Shown: positions 33,322 to 42,917 of the stretch, in pieces
Layout: each line of letters opens with the position of its first letter
Numbering within the stretch: the stretch's first letter is position 1
Assembly (NCBI RefSeq): GCF_024158915.1
Contig: NZ_JAMZGF010000035.1
Location: 1 to 53,013 of the forward strand
DNA from: Chryseobacterium sp. S0630
GTDB taxonomy: Bacteria; Bacteroidota; Bacteroidia; Flavobacteriales; Weeksellaceae
Direction: 5' to 3'
DNA length: 53,013 nucleotides
The notes under the pieces: generated by a model
Told to the model about the DNA's origin: nothing
Databases searched by the model: none
What the model saw: the letters and a program-made list of their open reading frames with translations, nothing else
Made by a program: the position numbers and the translations under genes

Positions 33322-34173
33322 TTAGTAGTCAGCCGGAGCTTCTAGGTATAATTGCTTGATTGCTGTTTCCAACTGTTCATCATTAGGAGCTTTACCATGC
33401 CAAGCATGAGATCCCATCATATAATCAACGCCGTAACCCATTTCTGTATGAAGAAGAATTGCTACCGGTTTTCCTTTTCCAGTTTCTGTTTTTGCTTTCT
33501 CAAGGATTGCAATCACAGCTTCAAGATCATTACCATTTTTTTCTTCCAAAACAATCCATCCGAATGCCTCCAATTTAGCATGAAGATTTCCTAAACTTAA
33601 TACATCATCTGTATCACCATCAATTTGACGACCATTATAGTCGATAGTAGAGATGATATTATCTACTTTTTTGGCAGCTGCATACATCAATGCTTCCCAG
33701 ATCTGACCTTCCTGAAGCTCACCGTCTCCGTGAAGAGAGTAAACAAGAGATTGATCACCATCCAATTTTTTACCCTGAGCTACTCCAAGTGCTACAGAAA
33801 GTCCTTGTCCAAGAGAACCTGAAGCGATTCTGATTCCCGGAAGTCCTTCATGAGTTGTTGGGTGTCCCTGTAATCTTGAATCTAATTTTCTGAAAGTACT
33901 CAGTTCTTCCACAGGGAAGAAACCAAATCTTGCTAAAGTAGAGTAGAATACCGGAGAAATATGTCCGTTTGATAGATAAAAATGATCTTCATTTTTACCT
34001 TCCATTGTGAAAGGAAGTTTATAGTTCATCACTTTCCCATAAAGAGCTGTAAAGAACTCTGTACAACCTAAGCTACCACCTGGGTGTCCTGAATTTACAG
34101 CATGAACCATTCTTAAAATGTCTCTTCTGATCTGCGTAGTAAGAGTTTTTAACTCTTCGATACTTTTACTCAT
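33322..34173 (-). CDS. Transketolase, N-terminal subunit (split type)
   Basis: 283 residues holding the thiamine-diphosphate domain. AVNSGHPGGSLG, the GSLGQGLSVALG loop and the GDGELQEGQIWEA cofactor motif (GDG with later NYNGRQIDG-type closure) are present. It precedes the C-terminal subunit in the same operon, which is the order of domains in the single-chain enzyme. Complete for this subunit. Confidence 0.93.
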   Translation of the reverse strand: MSKSIEELKTLTTQIRRDILRMVHAVNSGHPGGSLGCTEFFTALYGKVMNYKLPFTMEGKNEDHFYLSNGHISPVFYSTLARFGFFPVEELSTFRKLDSRLQGHPTTHEGLPGIRIASGSLGQGLSVALGVAQGKKLDGDQSLVYSLHGDGELQEGQIWEALMYAAAKKVDNIISTIDYNGRQIDGDTDDVLSLGNLHAKLEAFGWIVLEEKNGNDLEAVIAILEKAKTETGKGKPVAILLHTEMGYGVDYMMGSHAWHGKAPNDEQLETAIKQLYLEAPADY

Positions 34174-34230
34174 TATATCTGATTTATTTGCATGCGAATT
34201 TACAATTTTTTACCGGCTTATGGAAATGCA

Positions 34231-34258
34231 AAAATCCGGATATAAAACCCCGGATTTT
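34231..34258. terminator. Terminator after the 34284-34802 gene
   Basis: AAAATCCGG and CCGGATTTT around a 10-base loop. It lies between the secreted-protein gene and the transketolase genes, all on the minus strand. Confidence 0.8.
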
Positions 34259-34283
34259 GATTGAATTGAATATTTTTCTGCTT

Positions 34284-34802
34284 TTAACAGCCTTCATTGA
34301 GATAAACTGAGATTTCTGTCACGATATTATTAACAAATTTAAAGCTTAGTAGTGTTCCTGCCTGGCTGTCTTCAATATTAAAATAGCCGGAATCTTTAAT
34401 CGGTTTACCATTGGAATCCCAATCCGGACGTACACTGAAATTGGTGTAACTTCTATAAGCATTAATCAGGTCATCTCTGGTACTTCCTACCCCGATACCG
34501 CTTTTTGTTTTAAATTTTTTACTCGAGGTTGTCATAAAGGTAATGGAAGGAACACTAGGATTGGCTTCATTGATGTAATTGTCAAAAAGATCAATCTGGA
34601 TGGTCTCCCCATTATACTTTACCATATTTTTTTTCTCTCCATTTGAGTTGACCAATTTTGTTCCTGCAATTTTTTCTGCTTCAACCTTGGGCATAAAGAC
34701 TTTAAATGGTCCGATTCTTAAGGTTGATACTTCAAAATTTTCCTGAGCATTCATAAAACTAAATGTCAATAGAAATGTGAAAATCGTGATAATTTTTTTC
34801 AT
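34284..34802 (-). CDS. Secreted protein of unknown function
   Basis: 172 residues with a signal peptide (MKKIITIFTFLLTFSFMNA, cleavage after Ala). The mature part is beta-rich, with the repeated theme GIGVGSTRDDLINAY, similar in pattern to small periplasmic proteins that test calcium or ligand states, but I assign no family. It ends in a Cys. Monocistronic, with a -7 box at 34867-34874. Confidence 0.75.
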   Translation of the reverse strand: MKKIITIFTFLLTFSFMNAQENFEVSTLRIGPFKVFMPKVEAEKIAGTKLVNSNGEKKNMVKYNGETIQIDLFDNYINEANPSVPSITFMTTSSKKFKTKSGIGVGSTRDDLINAYRSYTNFSVRPDWDSNGKPIKDSGYFNIEDSQAGTLLSFKFVNNIVTEISVYLNEGC

Positions 34803-35140
34803 AGTTTTTTAATTTTTGTTTTTTTTTATTTCGATGATTTTAAAAATTAATTTATATCATTCGTGTCAAAGATAATTAAAATACAAAAGTCTATAAAATC
34901 AGTTATTTAGACAAAGACAAAAAAATGAAAAATATTTATTAACGGTAATGCTTTGTGGTAGCAGGATCATTGGCTTTTTACTATTAAACATCGCTTTTTT
35001 TTGAATTTTAGTTTGTGATAATTAGATTAATTTAACTAATTTTATAATTCAAATAATTATGAATTATAAACCTTTAACGAATTATTTTTTTTGTTTTTGG
35101 TTATAATATTTGAATTAGTAAAAATTACATACCATTATAT
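34803..35140. promoter_or_regulatory. AT-rich divergent spacer with TATCTTTG box
   Basis: About 340 bases between divergent genes. The minus strand has TATCTTTG at 34867-34874, serving the gene that ends at 34284. On the plus strand only an imperfect box (TAATATTTG, about 35105-35113) precedes the protease. No gene is visible. Confidence 0.5.
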
Positions 35141-37378
35141 ATGAAAATTAAACAATTATTTTATCTGGGGATATTTATTATATCCGTTTCCTCAGGGAAA
35201 GCACAGGACTTTTTTACGGTAATCAGTGAGAGGTCCATCAAAGCAGATCCGAAAAACAGAACTGTACAACCGGAAAAGTCACTTACCTACACCTTGGATG
35301 TGGCCGGAATGAAAAGTTATTTCAATTCTGTCCCGGAACTGAAAGACAGTGACCGCAAAGAAAATGCTCCGATTATTGTTCTTCCAATGCCAGATGGTAC
35401 GAAAGCAAAATTCAGAATCTGGAAATCTTCAGTGATGGCTCCCGAATTGGCCAGCAAGTTTCCTCAGATTGTCACTTTTACAGGACAGGGAATTGATGAC
35501 AAGTATGCAACCCTAAAACTTGATTTTACAGAACTAGGTTTCCATGCACAGATAAAATCTTTGGTAGCAGGTGACTCTTATATTGATCCTTATGCAAAAC
35601 AGGATGTCAACAATTATATCATTTATAAAAAAAGTGATTTGATTGATAAAAATCCAAAATCCTGCGGAGTGAAGGATGAAGAAGATTCTTCATTAGCAAA
35701 AAAAAACGCTCAAAAAACCGTAGCTCCAAGCGTAGGAACTCAAATTAGAGTTTTCAGATTTGCAGTGGCCTGTACCCATCAGTATGCAATTGCTGCAACG
35801 GGTTCAGCAACACCTACAGTGGCCCAGACACTTTCAGCTATTGTAACCTCTGTAAACAGAGTAAATGGAGTATATGAACAGGAAGTTGCTTCAAGATTGG
35901 TATTAGTAGGTACTGAAACCAATGTGATCTTTACAAGTGCTGCTACAGATCCTTTTACAGGAAATGACAGTGCCGGAACATTAATTAACGAAAGCCAGAC
36001 TCAGATTGACTTACTGATAGGAAATGCCAATTATGATATCGGACATACCTTCAGTACCGGAGGCGGTGGATTAGCAGGATTAGGAGTAATCTGTAACAAC
36101 TCCAATAAAGGAAGAGGAATTACCGGTTCACCTAACCCGGTTGGTGATCCTTATGATATTGATTATGTTGCCCATGAAGTAGGACATCAGTTTGGAGGTC
36201 CACATACTTTTAATGCAACTACCGGAAGCTGTGGAGGAGGAAACCGTAGTGCTGCCAATGCTGTAGAACCTGGAAGCGGAATTACTATTATGGCTTACGC
36301 AGGGATTTGTGGAAGTGTAAACAACTTAGCCCCTAACAGTATCCCTACTTTCCATACTAAATCATATCAGTCTATCACCACAAAAGTTCAGTCAACAACT
36401 TGTCAGGTGACACTTCCCAGCAATAATTTCGCTCCTACAGTAAACGCGGGAGGAGATTATACTATTCCTAAAAGTACACCGTTCAGATTGGAAGGATCTG
36501 CTACAGATTTAGATAACAATCCTCTTACTTACAGCTGGGAACAGAATGATGTAGGACCTGCGGGTGACTGGAATGCACCAACATTAAATGCACCTCTGTT
36601 CAGATCATACGTACCTGTAACCGTTCCTTACAGATATTTCCCAAAACTTACGGATGTAATTAATGGTACAGTATCCAAAGGAGAAGTTAGACCTTCTTAT
36701 GCAAGAACAATGGAGTTCAGACTGACGGTAAGAGATAATAATGCGGGTTGTGCGGGGGTAGCCAATGATGATGCTATCATTACCGTTGATGGAAATTCCG
36801 GACCTTTTAATGTAACTGCGCCTACTACAGCGGTAAACTGGGCTGGTAATTCTACTCAAACAATCACATGGGATGTAGCCAATACTACTGCATTCCCGGT
36901 GAATGCTGCTACTGTAAATATTTATCTTTCTACAGATGGTGGGCTTACCTATCCTACGCTGATTCTGGCTTCCACTCCGAACGATGGTTCTGAAGCGGTG
37001 ACCATTCCTAACGTAAATACTACACAGGCAAGAATTATGGTGGCTGCAGAAACGAATGTTTTCTACAACATTAATCCAATCAACTTTACCATTACCCAAA
37101 CATTAGGCGTGAATGAAACCGCTGCCAATAAAGATGTATTTGTGGTATATCCTAATCCAAGTAAAGGATTACTGAATGTGAAATTTACCAATTCAAATGA
37201 AGTGTATGATATTACAGTATATGATGTAAGCGGAAAATTAGTATTCACTCAGGCAAATAACAAACTGAATCATGATAAAACAGGTACTTTTGACTTGTCA
37301 CACCTTGTTCAGGGAGATTATCTGATTAAAGTTAAATCTAAGAATTTAGAGAAAACAATCAAATGGATTAAGGAATAA
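35141..37378 (+). CDS. Reprolysin-like zinc metalloprotease exported by T9SS
   Basis: 745 residues. Signal peptide (about 1-21), a propeptide-like region to about 190, then an M12-type catalytic domain with AHEVGHQFGGPH (zinc His residues and catalytic Glu) and the Met-turn ITIMAYAGICG. A Reg/PKD-like beta region follows (TVNAGGDYTIPKSTPFRLEG, then WDVANTTAFPVNAA). The last 75 residues are a type IX sorting tail (VYPNPSKGLLNV, LSHLVQGDYLIKV, IKWIKE). It is therefore expected to be secreted or surface-bound through the gliding-associated T9SS machinery, whose genes are not in this window. The protein substrate is unknown. Confidence 0.92.
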   Translation: MKIKQLFYLGIFIISVSSGKAQDFFTVISERSIKADPKNRTVQPEKSLTYTLDVAGMKSYFNSVPELKDSDRKENAPIIVLPMPDGTKAKFRIWKSSVMAPELASKFPQIVTFTGQGIDDKYATLKLDFTELGFHAQIKSLVAGDSYIDPYAKQDVNNYIIYKKSDLIDKNPKSCGVKDEEDSSLAKKNAQKTVAPSVGTQIRVFRFAVACTHQYAIAATGSATPTVAQTLSAIVTSVNRVNGVYEQEVASRLVLVGTETNVIFTSAATDPFTGNDSAGTLINESQTQIDLLIGNANYDIGHTFSTGGGGLAGLGVICNNSNKGRGITGSPNPVGDPYDIDYVAHEVGHQFGGPHTFNATTGSCGGGNRSAANAVEPGSGITIMAYAGICGSVNNLAPNSIPTFHTKSYQSITTKVQSTTCQVTLPSNNFAPTVNAGGDYTIPKSTPFRLEGSATDLDNNPLTYSWEQNDVGPAGDWNAPTLNAPLFRSYVPVTVPYRYFPKLTDVINGTVSKGEVRPSYARTMEFRLTVRDNNAGCAGVANDDAIITVDGNSGPFNVTAPTTAVNWAGNSTQTITWDVANTTAFPVNAATVNIYLSTDGGLTYPTLILASTPNDGSEAVTIPNVNTTQARIMVAAETNVFYNINPINFTITQTLGVNETAANKDVFVVYPNPSKGLLNVKFTNSNEVYDITVYDVSGKLVFTQANNKLNHDKTGTFDLSHLVQGDYLIKVKSKNLEKTIKWIKE

Positions 37379-37401
37379 TCTATTGAATTGATTCAAATAA
37401 G

Positions 37402-37436
37402 AAAAGGCTGTCTTCAATAGAGGACAGCCTTTTTTT
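37402..37436. terminator. Bidirectional terminator
   Basis: AAAAGGCTGTC and GACAGCCTTTT with a 10-base loop and a seven-T run, between convergent genes. Confidence 0.92.
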
Positions 37437-37451
37437 GTAATGTATGTTGTT

Positions 37452-39011
37452 TTAAACAACTCTTAAATGTTGTTTGTTTTTTACCAGCCACAGACCAATG
37501 AAAGTAAGCAATCCGTTTAAAACAATTAGCTCTACACCAATTTTATAATCCGTATAAGTTGTAACTGCCGTATTGATGAAGTAAGTCAATACCGGTGCTA
37601 AAAGGGTAACTGTAAGAATTGAGTATTTTCTGGAAATCTGAAACTTGGTGAAAATCCCAAAAGCGAATAGTCCTAGAAGCGGTCCGTAAGTATATCCTGC
37701 AATTTCCATGATCAGATAGACGATAGATTTATCATTCAATGCTTTGAAAACCATAATCAGAATAAAGAAAACTACCGTGAAAATCAAATGTACTTTCATA
37801 CGAAGGCGTTTCTTTTCTTTTTCAGTTTTGGTTTTGTCTTCATTAAGGTTTAATAAATCTACACAATATGAACTTGTTACAGCTGTTAAAGCACCATCAG
37901 CAGAAGGGAATAAGGCTGAAATTAATCCAATAATGAAAATAACAGAAATAGCCATCGGGAAATATCCTTGAAGCGATAAAGCCGGGAAAAGATCGTCACC
38001 CATTACGTTTTTAATATTCCCAGTTGCATCTTTAAATCCGAAAATATTCGTTACTGTTTCAGCGTTTATTGTTCCATATTCTGCACCATGCTGTATTGCG
38101 AAAAGATAAAGTAATCCTCCCAGGAATAAGAAGGCAAGGTTCACAATAAGAAGTGTTCCTGCAAAAGTCAACATGTTTTTCTTTGAATTCTTAAGATTAT
38201 CCACAGAGATATTTTTCTGCATCATTTCCTGATCCAATCCTGTCATGGCAATGGTAATAAAAATTCCGCCCAGAATGGTTTTCAGGAAAAAGGTTTTGGA
38301 ATTAGGATCAAAATTGATGAAATGAGTATAGTTTTTCTGTTCAAGAATCGTGTAAGCTTCTCCAAATGATAAATTCAGGTTGGATAAAATATAAACAATA
38401 CAAGCTACAAGACTGATGATCATAAAAGAAGTCTGCAGCGTATCTGTGATGACAATGGTCTTTACTCCGCCTTCAAAAGTATACAGAAGTACCATTAGCA
38501 GAAGAACAAGAGAAGTTACCCAGAACGGAACTCCCAATCCTTCAAGTAAGAATATCTGTAAAACGTTAACCACCAGATATAATCTTGCGGTAGCTCCAAT
38601 TGCTCTTGAAATAATAAAAAAGATAGAACCTATTTTATGCGCTTCCACATTGAATCTTTTTCCCAGATAGGTATAAATAGAAGTCAGATTCATCTTGTAG
38701 TAAAGTGGTAATAATATCGCTGCCACAATGAAATATCCGATGAAGAACCCGATTACCATCATATAGTACTCAAAACCTCCGTAAATATATTCGGAGCCTG
38801 TCATTTTTCCTACCGTTCCCGGAACGGAAATAAAAGTAACCCCACTTAAGCTGGTTCCTATCATCCCGAATGCTACGAGCCACCATTTACTCTTTTTGTT
38901 ACCGATAAAAAAAGACTGGTTATCAGAATTCCGGCTGGTGAAATAAGAAATCACCAAAAGACCGATAAAATAGACGAAAACAAATAGCAAAAGGATAGTT
39001 CCTGGATTCAT
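37452..39011 (-). CDS. Sodium:solute symporter (SSS family)
   Basis: 519 residues with about 13 hydrophobic segments. Family features include the early SFFIGNKKSKWW, GTSLSGVTFISVPG in the sodium-site region and FPSADGALTAVTSSYCVDLL. These carriers import sugars, amino acids, vitamins or acids with sodium; the substrate cannot be judged here. It is monocistronic, with a -7 box at 39032. It converges on the protease gene. Confidence 0.9.
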   Translation of the reverse strand: MNPGTILLLFVFVYFIGLLVISYFTSRNSDNQSFFIGNKKSKWWLVAFGMIGTSLSGVTFISVPGTVGKMTGSEYIYGGFEYYMMVIGFFIGYFIVAAILLPLYYKMNLTSIYTYLGKRFNVEAHKIGSIFFIISRAIGATARLYLVVNVLQIFLLEGLGVPFWVTSLVLLLMVLLYTFEGGVKTIVITDTLQTSFMIISLVACIVYILSNLNLSFGEAYTILEQKNYTHFINFDPNSKTFFLKTILGGIFITIAMTGLDQEMMQKNISVDNLKNSKKNMLTFAGTLLIVNLAFLFLGGLLYLFAIQHGAEYGTINAETVTNIFGFKDATGNIKNVMGDDLFPALSLQGYFPMAISVIFIIGLISALFPSADGALTAVTSSYCVDLLNLNEDKTKTEKEKKRLRMKVHLIFTVVFFILIMVFKALNDKSIVYLIMEIAGYTYGPLLGLFAFGIFTKFQISRKYSILTVTLLAPVLTYFINTAVTTYTDYKIGVELIVLNGLLTFIGLWLVKNKQHLRVV

Positions 39012-39398
39012 GCTTGATTTTTAAATTTTAGCAAATATATAAAAAAGATCAGTCGTGAATCATGAATTTAGTTCAGACACAATTTTTAAACAATTACTTT
39101 TTTGAAATTGATCTAAGTTCGGGATAAAACCAGTATTTTCAGAAAGGTTTGAAGCTAGGAGCTGGAAGTTATAAAGCTGATAAAAGAAATTATTCTCTAT
39201 ATTTTCATCTTTTTATAGCGAGAACGGGTAAAAAGTAACTTTACTCTTCTGTCTTAAAGCTGGGTGCTATTTTCTGAGTTAATAATAACAGTTTGCTTCA
39301 TCAAATCAATTAAAAATTGATTCACTCTTTGCATGCTTAAAGTTTAATATAATGTAAAATAAGCTTTGCGTTAATAAAGAATCATAAAATAACTGCAT
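39012..39398. promoter_or_regulatory. Spacer with symporter promoter box
   Basis: A TATATTTG box on the minus strand at 39032-39039 gives a short leader for the symporter. The rest is AT-rich with a CTTTGCGTTAATAAAG word (39364-39379) shared with other dispersed repeats. No gene is visible. Confidence 0.5.
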
Positions 39399-39432
39399 AA
39401 AAAACCCTTTCGGATGTCTCTCTGAAAGGGTT
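39399..39432 (-). terminator. Terminator of the pirin/OsmC operon
   Basis: AACCCTTTC and GAAAGGGTT around a 12-base loop, followed on the minus strand by a T-run. Confidence 0.85.
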
Positions 39433-39457
39433 GTATGGTAAGGATAGAATACAGTGA

Positions 39458-39745
39458 CTAATTCACCAAAACATCCTGAAGTTCTTCACTTTTCTGAAAA
39501 CTTGCTTTAGCGAAAGGGCAGAGGGGAATAATCTTCTTATCATTTTTTCTGGCAAAATCTACGGCTGCCAGAAGCATTTCCTTGCCTACACCTTTTCCGT
39601 TGTAAGCTTCTTCCACCTCAGTGTGGTCTATAATAAATCTTTCTTCTCCTGCCCAGGTATAGGTCATCATTCCTGCGCGTCTTCCATCTATGAAAGCTTC
39701 AAAACTTCCGTGTTTTTCGTCGTTGTTTTGTTTTACTTCGATCAT
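39458..39745 (-). CDS. Small GNAT-family acetyltransferase (YjdJ-like)
   Basis: 95 residues, the short GNAT type that carries only the core fold. The acetyl-CoA loop is YNGKGVGKEML, and the C-terminal IIPLCPFAKASF holds the Cys characteristic of this subgroup. In E. coli the relative YjdJ sits next to the mono-cluster ferredoxin YjdI; here a ferredoxin of that type lies two genes upstream. Last gene of the operon; substrate unknown. Confidence 0.85.
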   Translation of the reverse strand: MIEVKQNNDEKHGSFEAFIDGRRAGMMTYTWAGEERFIIDHTEVEEAYNGKGVGKEMLLAAVDFARKNDKKIIPLCPFAKASFQKSEELQDVLVN

Positions 39746-39746
39746 G

Positions 39747-40142
39747 TTATGAGAATTTAGTTAGTATTTCTATGTCGTTGGTTAATATTTTATGAACAGG
39801 ACATGCATCCGCAATGGTGTGCAGTCTTTTACGCTGCTCATCATCCAGAATACCTTCAAAGCTGATGTCTCTTTTGAAGACGGCTCTTTTTGTTAATGGA
39901 AAATTTTCAAGCTCTACTTCTACATTGATGTTTTCCACATCCCATTCTTTTCTTTCAATATACATTCTCAATGTAGCTGCTGTACAGCTTGCCAGTGATG
40001 TGGCCAGAATTTCCATAGGATTAAGACCTTTGTTCTGTCCGCCTTTATCAATCGGTTCATCCGTAATGATTGTATTCTCGCCGGCTGTTACCTCTGTATA
40101 ATATTTTGTTTTTCCTAAACTTGCTTTTACCGTTACCGCCAT
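39747..40142 (-). CDS. OsmC-family peroxide-defence protein
   Basis: 131 residues. OsmC/Ohr proteins reduce organic peroxides with two Cys. Here one Cys sits in LATSLASCTAATLR and the other in ADACPVHKILT, both as in the family. It overlaps the upstream ferredoxin stop by one base (TAATG). Probably the most clearly protective enzyme in this operon. Confidence 0.9.
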   Translation of the reverse strand: MAVTVKASLGKTKYYTEVTAGENTIITDEPIDKGGQNKGLNPMEILATSLASCTAATLRMYIERKEWDVENINVEVELENFPLTKRAVFKRDISFEGILDDEQRKRLHTIADACPVHKILTNDIEILTKFS

Positions 40143-40360
40143 TATTTTGCTGTATTGAATTTATAACTTAATGCACCTGAAGGGCATAGGTCGATCTGAT
40201 TTTTAAGTTCTTCGGGGCTTGCGTTTTCTGCTTTTATCCAAGGTCTTTCTTTAGGATTGTAGACTTTGGGAAGTGTTTTCACACATACGGCAGAGTGGAT
40301 GCATTTCTGAGGCTGCCAGATGACAGTAATGTTTCCGTTAGGATATTCGTGTGTTTCCAT
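40142..40360 (-). CDS. Mono-cluster (4Fe-4S) ferredoxin-like protein, YjdI-like
   Basis: 72 residues with Cys residues in KCIHSAVCVK and DLCPSGAL, the divergent mono-cluster pattern of the YjdI group; only three Cys are visible. It sits 1-2 bases from its neighbours on both sides, so it is translated as part of the same unit. A role in electron transfer to a partner in the operon is likely but unproven. Confidence 0.85.
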   Translation of the reverse strand: METHEYPNGNITVIWQPQKCIHSAVCVKTLPKVYNPKERPWIKAENASPEELKNQIDLCPSGALSYKFNTAK

Positions 40361-40361
40361 A

Positions 40362-40940
40362 TCAATTTTCTTTTAATGTTTTTTCGATTCTTCTGTCCGG
40401 AATCAGCCATATAAGAGCCACGATATAATAAAAACCTATGGCAATATAAGGATAAAAAAATGAAGTAGCGATTCCCAGGACATAAAATACAATGGAGATA
40501 TACTCTTTATATTTCGAATGAATAGCTTCCTTTAGCTTTGAATCTTCTCCTTCGCACCTGATAATCAAATGCTCCAGAATGGTGTAGGCAATAGCTGACA
40601 TAATAAGCCCGATACCATAGACAGCAACAGGATTTTTTGCAAAATTCGTAGTTCCGATCCATTCTGTGGCAACAGGCATCAGAGAAAGCCAGAACAGAAG
40701 GTGAAGATTAGCCCAAAGAATGCTGCCATTTACTTTCTTTACTGTCTGAAACAAATGATGATGATTGTTCCAGTAGATTCCTACATAAATAAAACTGAAA
40801 ATATAAGCCAGAAATTTAGGAAGAAGAGGTTTGACACTGGCCCAGCTATTTCCTTCAGGTACTTTCAGTTCAAGTACCATAATGGTGATAATAATAGCAA
40901 GGACACCATCACTGAACGCCTCCAGTCTTCCTTTATTCAT
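40362..40940 (-). CDS. TMEM175-family (DUF1211) potassium channel-like protein
   Basis: 192 residues and five to six hydrophobic segments. The hallmark RLEAFSDGVLAIIITI (RxxxFSD) opens the first helix. Bacterial TMEM175 proteins form potassium-selective channels. Its start abuts the upstream reductase stop with no gap. Why a channel belongs in a redox operon is not evident. Confidence 0.88.
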   Translation of the reverse strand: MNKGRLEAFSDGVLAIIITIMVLELKVPEGNSWASVKPLLPKFLAYIFSFIYVGIYWNNHHHLFQTVKKVNGSILWANLHLLFWLSLMPVATEWIGTTNFAKNPVAVYGIGLIMSAIAYTILEHLIIRCEGEDSKLKEAIHSKYKEYISIVFYVLGIATSFFYPYIAIGFYYIVALIWLIPDRRIEKTLKEN

Positions 40941-41471
40941 TTACTTTACCTGATTTTTAAAGTTTTGTATCTTCCCTTTCAGATCATTCAGCATATCAGG
41001 ATTAATAACTCCGCTTTCCATATCAAAGTTTTCATAAAACTTGGGTAGAGAAAAAGTGTCCTTGATATCTGCTGCAAACTGAGGAAAAAATGTTTTTGCC
41101 GTATTCATCACATTTCCGCCTCCGTAACCTCCGGGAGAAGTGCTCATCAGAAGCATGGGTTTATTCTGAAATACTTTTACATTAATCCTTGAAGACCAGT
41201 CAAAGACATTTTTAAAGGCTGAACTGTAAGAGCGGTTGTGTTCTGCAAGAGAGCAGATGATTACATCACATTCCTCAATCACTTTTAAAAACTGATGCGC
41301 TTCATCCGGAAACCCTTTCTTTTCGAGATCCACAGAAAAAACGGGCATTGTGAAATCGTTGAGGTCTATCAGATTGATTTCTTCGTCCTGAAAATCTTTC
41401 AGAACAAATTTTACCAGTTCTCTGTTGATAGAAGTGGAAGACGTACTTCCGGCAAATGCTAATATTTTCAT
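40941..41471 (-). CDS. NADPH-dependent FMN reductase family protein
   Basis: 176 residues with a flavodoxin-like fold. The phosphate loop FAGSTSSTSINREL and the flavin-side SPGGYGGGNVM are typical. It likely reduces quinones, chromate or nitro compounds with NAD(P)H. It starts 22 bases after the pirin stop and ends flush with the TMEM175-like gene. Confidence 0.9.
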   Translation of the reverse strand: MKILAFAGSTSSTSINRELVKFVLKDFQDEEINLIDLNDFTMPVFSVDLEKKGFPDEAHQFLKVIEECDVIICSLAEHNRSYSSAFKNVFDWSSRINVKVFQNKPMLLMSTSPGGYGGGNVMNTAKTFFPQFAADIKDTFSLPKFYENFDMESGVINPDMLNDLKGKIQNFKNQVK

Positions 41472-41493
41472 GGCTGATAAATCTGGTGTGAAG

Positions 41494-42393
41494 TTATTTT
41501 CTGTTTAAAATAGCCTTAGGCAGCGGAACGTATTCATTTTCATCGCCAGGAACCAAAGGAAATGCTTCGTGATTCTGGTCATTCCAGTTTACCTTTGCCT
41601 GATCGATTAATTCTTTATCAGAGTTAACAAAATTCCAGAATATAAAACGTTCTTCATCGAATGGCTCGCCACCGAAAAGATAAACTGTTCCGTTTTCACT
41701 CATCTCAAATTCGCAAAGCTTGGTATCTTTAGCAATCATCAGCTGTTTTGAACCATAAGAATTTCCGTCTGTGGTTACCGTTCCATCCAGAACATACATG
41801 GCTGCTTCTCCATAAAGATCTTTCCCGATGCTGATTTTCTTTGCTTCTGTTGTTTTGATCTCAATGAAAAATAACTTACTATGTACCGGAACTGCAGACG
41901 TTCTTCCGAATGCTTCACCGGCAATTAATTTATACTGAATACCATCTTCTTCCCACACCGGAATTTCATCCGCTTCAATATGATGAAAAGTAGGCTCAGA
42001 CTGCTCAAGGTGTTTTGGAAGACCAACCCAGATCTGGAATCCGTGAAGTCTTTTATCACTGTGTCTTAAATATTCAGGTGTTCTTTCTGAATGTACAACT
42101 CCTTTTCCGGCAGTCATCCAGTTAACAGCACCCGGTTTTATTTCTACAGCACTTCCAATACTGTCTCTGTGGAAAATAGAGCCTTCCAGCAGATAAGTTA
42201 ATGTAGATAAGCCGATATGCGGATGAGGAGGAACATCAAGATTCTGATAATCTTTTAATTCTGAAGGTCCCATGTGGTCAATAAAAACGAAAGGTCCAAC
42301 GGCTCTTTTTTCACGGAAGGGAAGTAGTCTTCCCACCAGGAAGTTTCCGATATCTGCTGCTTTTTCTTCAATAATAAGTCCAATATTTGACAT
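41494..42393 (-). CDS. Pirin family protein (1 of 2)
   Basis: 299 residues with two cupin barrels. The first has the metal motif PHPHIGLSTLTYLLEGS and later RTPEYLRHSDKRLHGFQIWV with a conserved His-Gln pair. Many bacterial pirins oxidise quercetin or respond to electrophiles. A second pirin lies at 42918-43796, only about 30-40 percent alike by eye. It starts 58 bases after a small GNAT gene. Confidence 0.9.
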   Translation of the reverse strand: MSNIGLIIEEKAADIGNFLVGRLLPFREKRAVGPFVFIDHMGPSELKDYQNLDVPPHPHIGLSTLTYLLEGSIFHRDSIGSAVEIKPGAVNWMTAGKGVVHSERTPEYLRHSDKRLHGFQIWVGLPKHLEQSEPTFHHIEADEIPVWEEDGIQYKLIAGEAFGRTSAVPVHSKLFFIEIKTTEAKKISIGKDLYGEAAMYVLDGTVTTDGNSYGSKQLMIAKDTKLCEFEMSENGTVYLFGGEPFDEERFIFWNFVNSDKELIDQAKVNWNDQNHEAFPLVPGDENEYVPLPKAILNRK

Positions 42394-42451
42394 GATGATG
42401 TGATACTTTTTAAAATGTTATTTAAATAAATTGATGAGTCGTGATGAAGGT

Positions 42452-42775
42452 TTACAGTTTGTCATATCCTTCAAATCTCTCATCCACGATACGTTTCCAG
42501 TCAGGATGTTTCTTAATAAAAGCGAAAACATAAGGACAGAAAGGAAGAAGTTTTTTTCCACTTTCTTCAATAAAATTCAAAGTTTTCTCTACTACCGCTG
42601 CTGCGGCACCTGTTCCGGCTAATTCCGGTTCTGCTTCAGTATGAATCAAAGAAATCTGATGCAAGGTTTCACGGTAATCAATAAATGCAAAATGTCCGTT
42701 GAATTCTATTTCAAATCTTTTTTCGGCTTTTACAAGAGGTATATTTTCAAATTCTGGTTTCATAATATTTTGCAT
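42452..42775 (-). CDS. Small GNAT-family acetyltransferase (2 of 2)
   Basis: 107 residues, paralogous in type to 39458-39745: the core GNAT fold with LAGTGAAAAVVEKTL as the acetyl-CoA loop and LLPFCPYVFAFIKKH with the subgroup Cys. It lies between the two pirin genes. The 142-base gap upstream holds a palindromic repeat, so it may have its own promoter. Confidence 0.85.
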   Translation of the reverse strand: MQNIMKPEFENIPLVKAEKRFEIEFNGHFAFIDYRETLHQISLIHTEAEPELAGTGAAAAVVEKTLNFIEESGKKLLPFCPYVFAFIKKHPDWKRIVDERFEGYDKL

Positions 42776-42825
42776 TAAGGGTGTCCGGTTTTTTTAAAAA
42801 CAGGATTTTGTTCATTATGACAGTT

Positions 42826-42858
42826 AAACCTTACAGGTTTTTAAAACCTATAAGGTTT
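42826..42858. repeat. AAACCTTA palindromic repeat
   Basis: AAACCTTACAGGTTTT and AAAACCTATAAGGTTT pair with one mismatch. It resembles a dispersed hairpin common in Bacteroidota. It could also act as a weak terminator inside the operon. Confidence 0.65.
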
Positions 42859-42917
42859 GCCATTATATAAAGTTAATAAAAAAAGGAATAGTCAAAGATT
42901 AAGATAAATTTAATTCT

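Noticed and set aside
42826..42858. Considered a definite operon terminator
   Set aside because: No T-run follows on the minus strand, and it matches a dispersed repeat pattern, so it was listed as a repeat.
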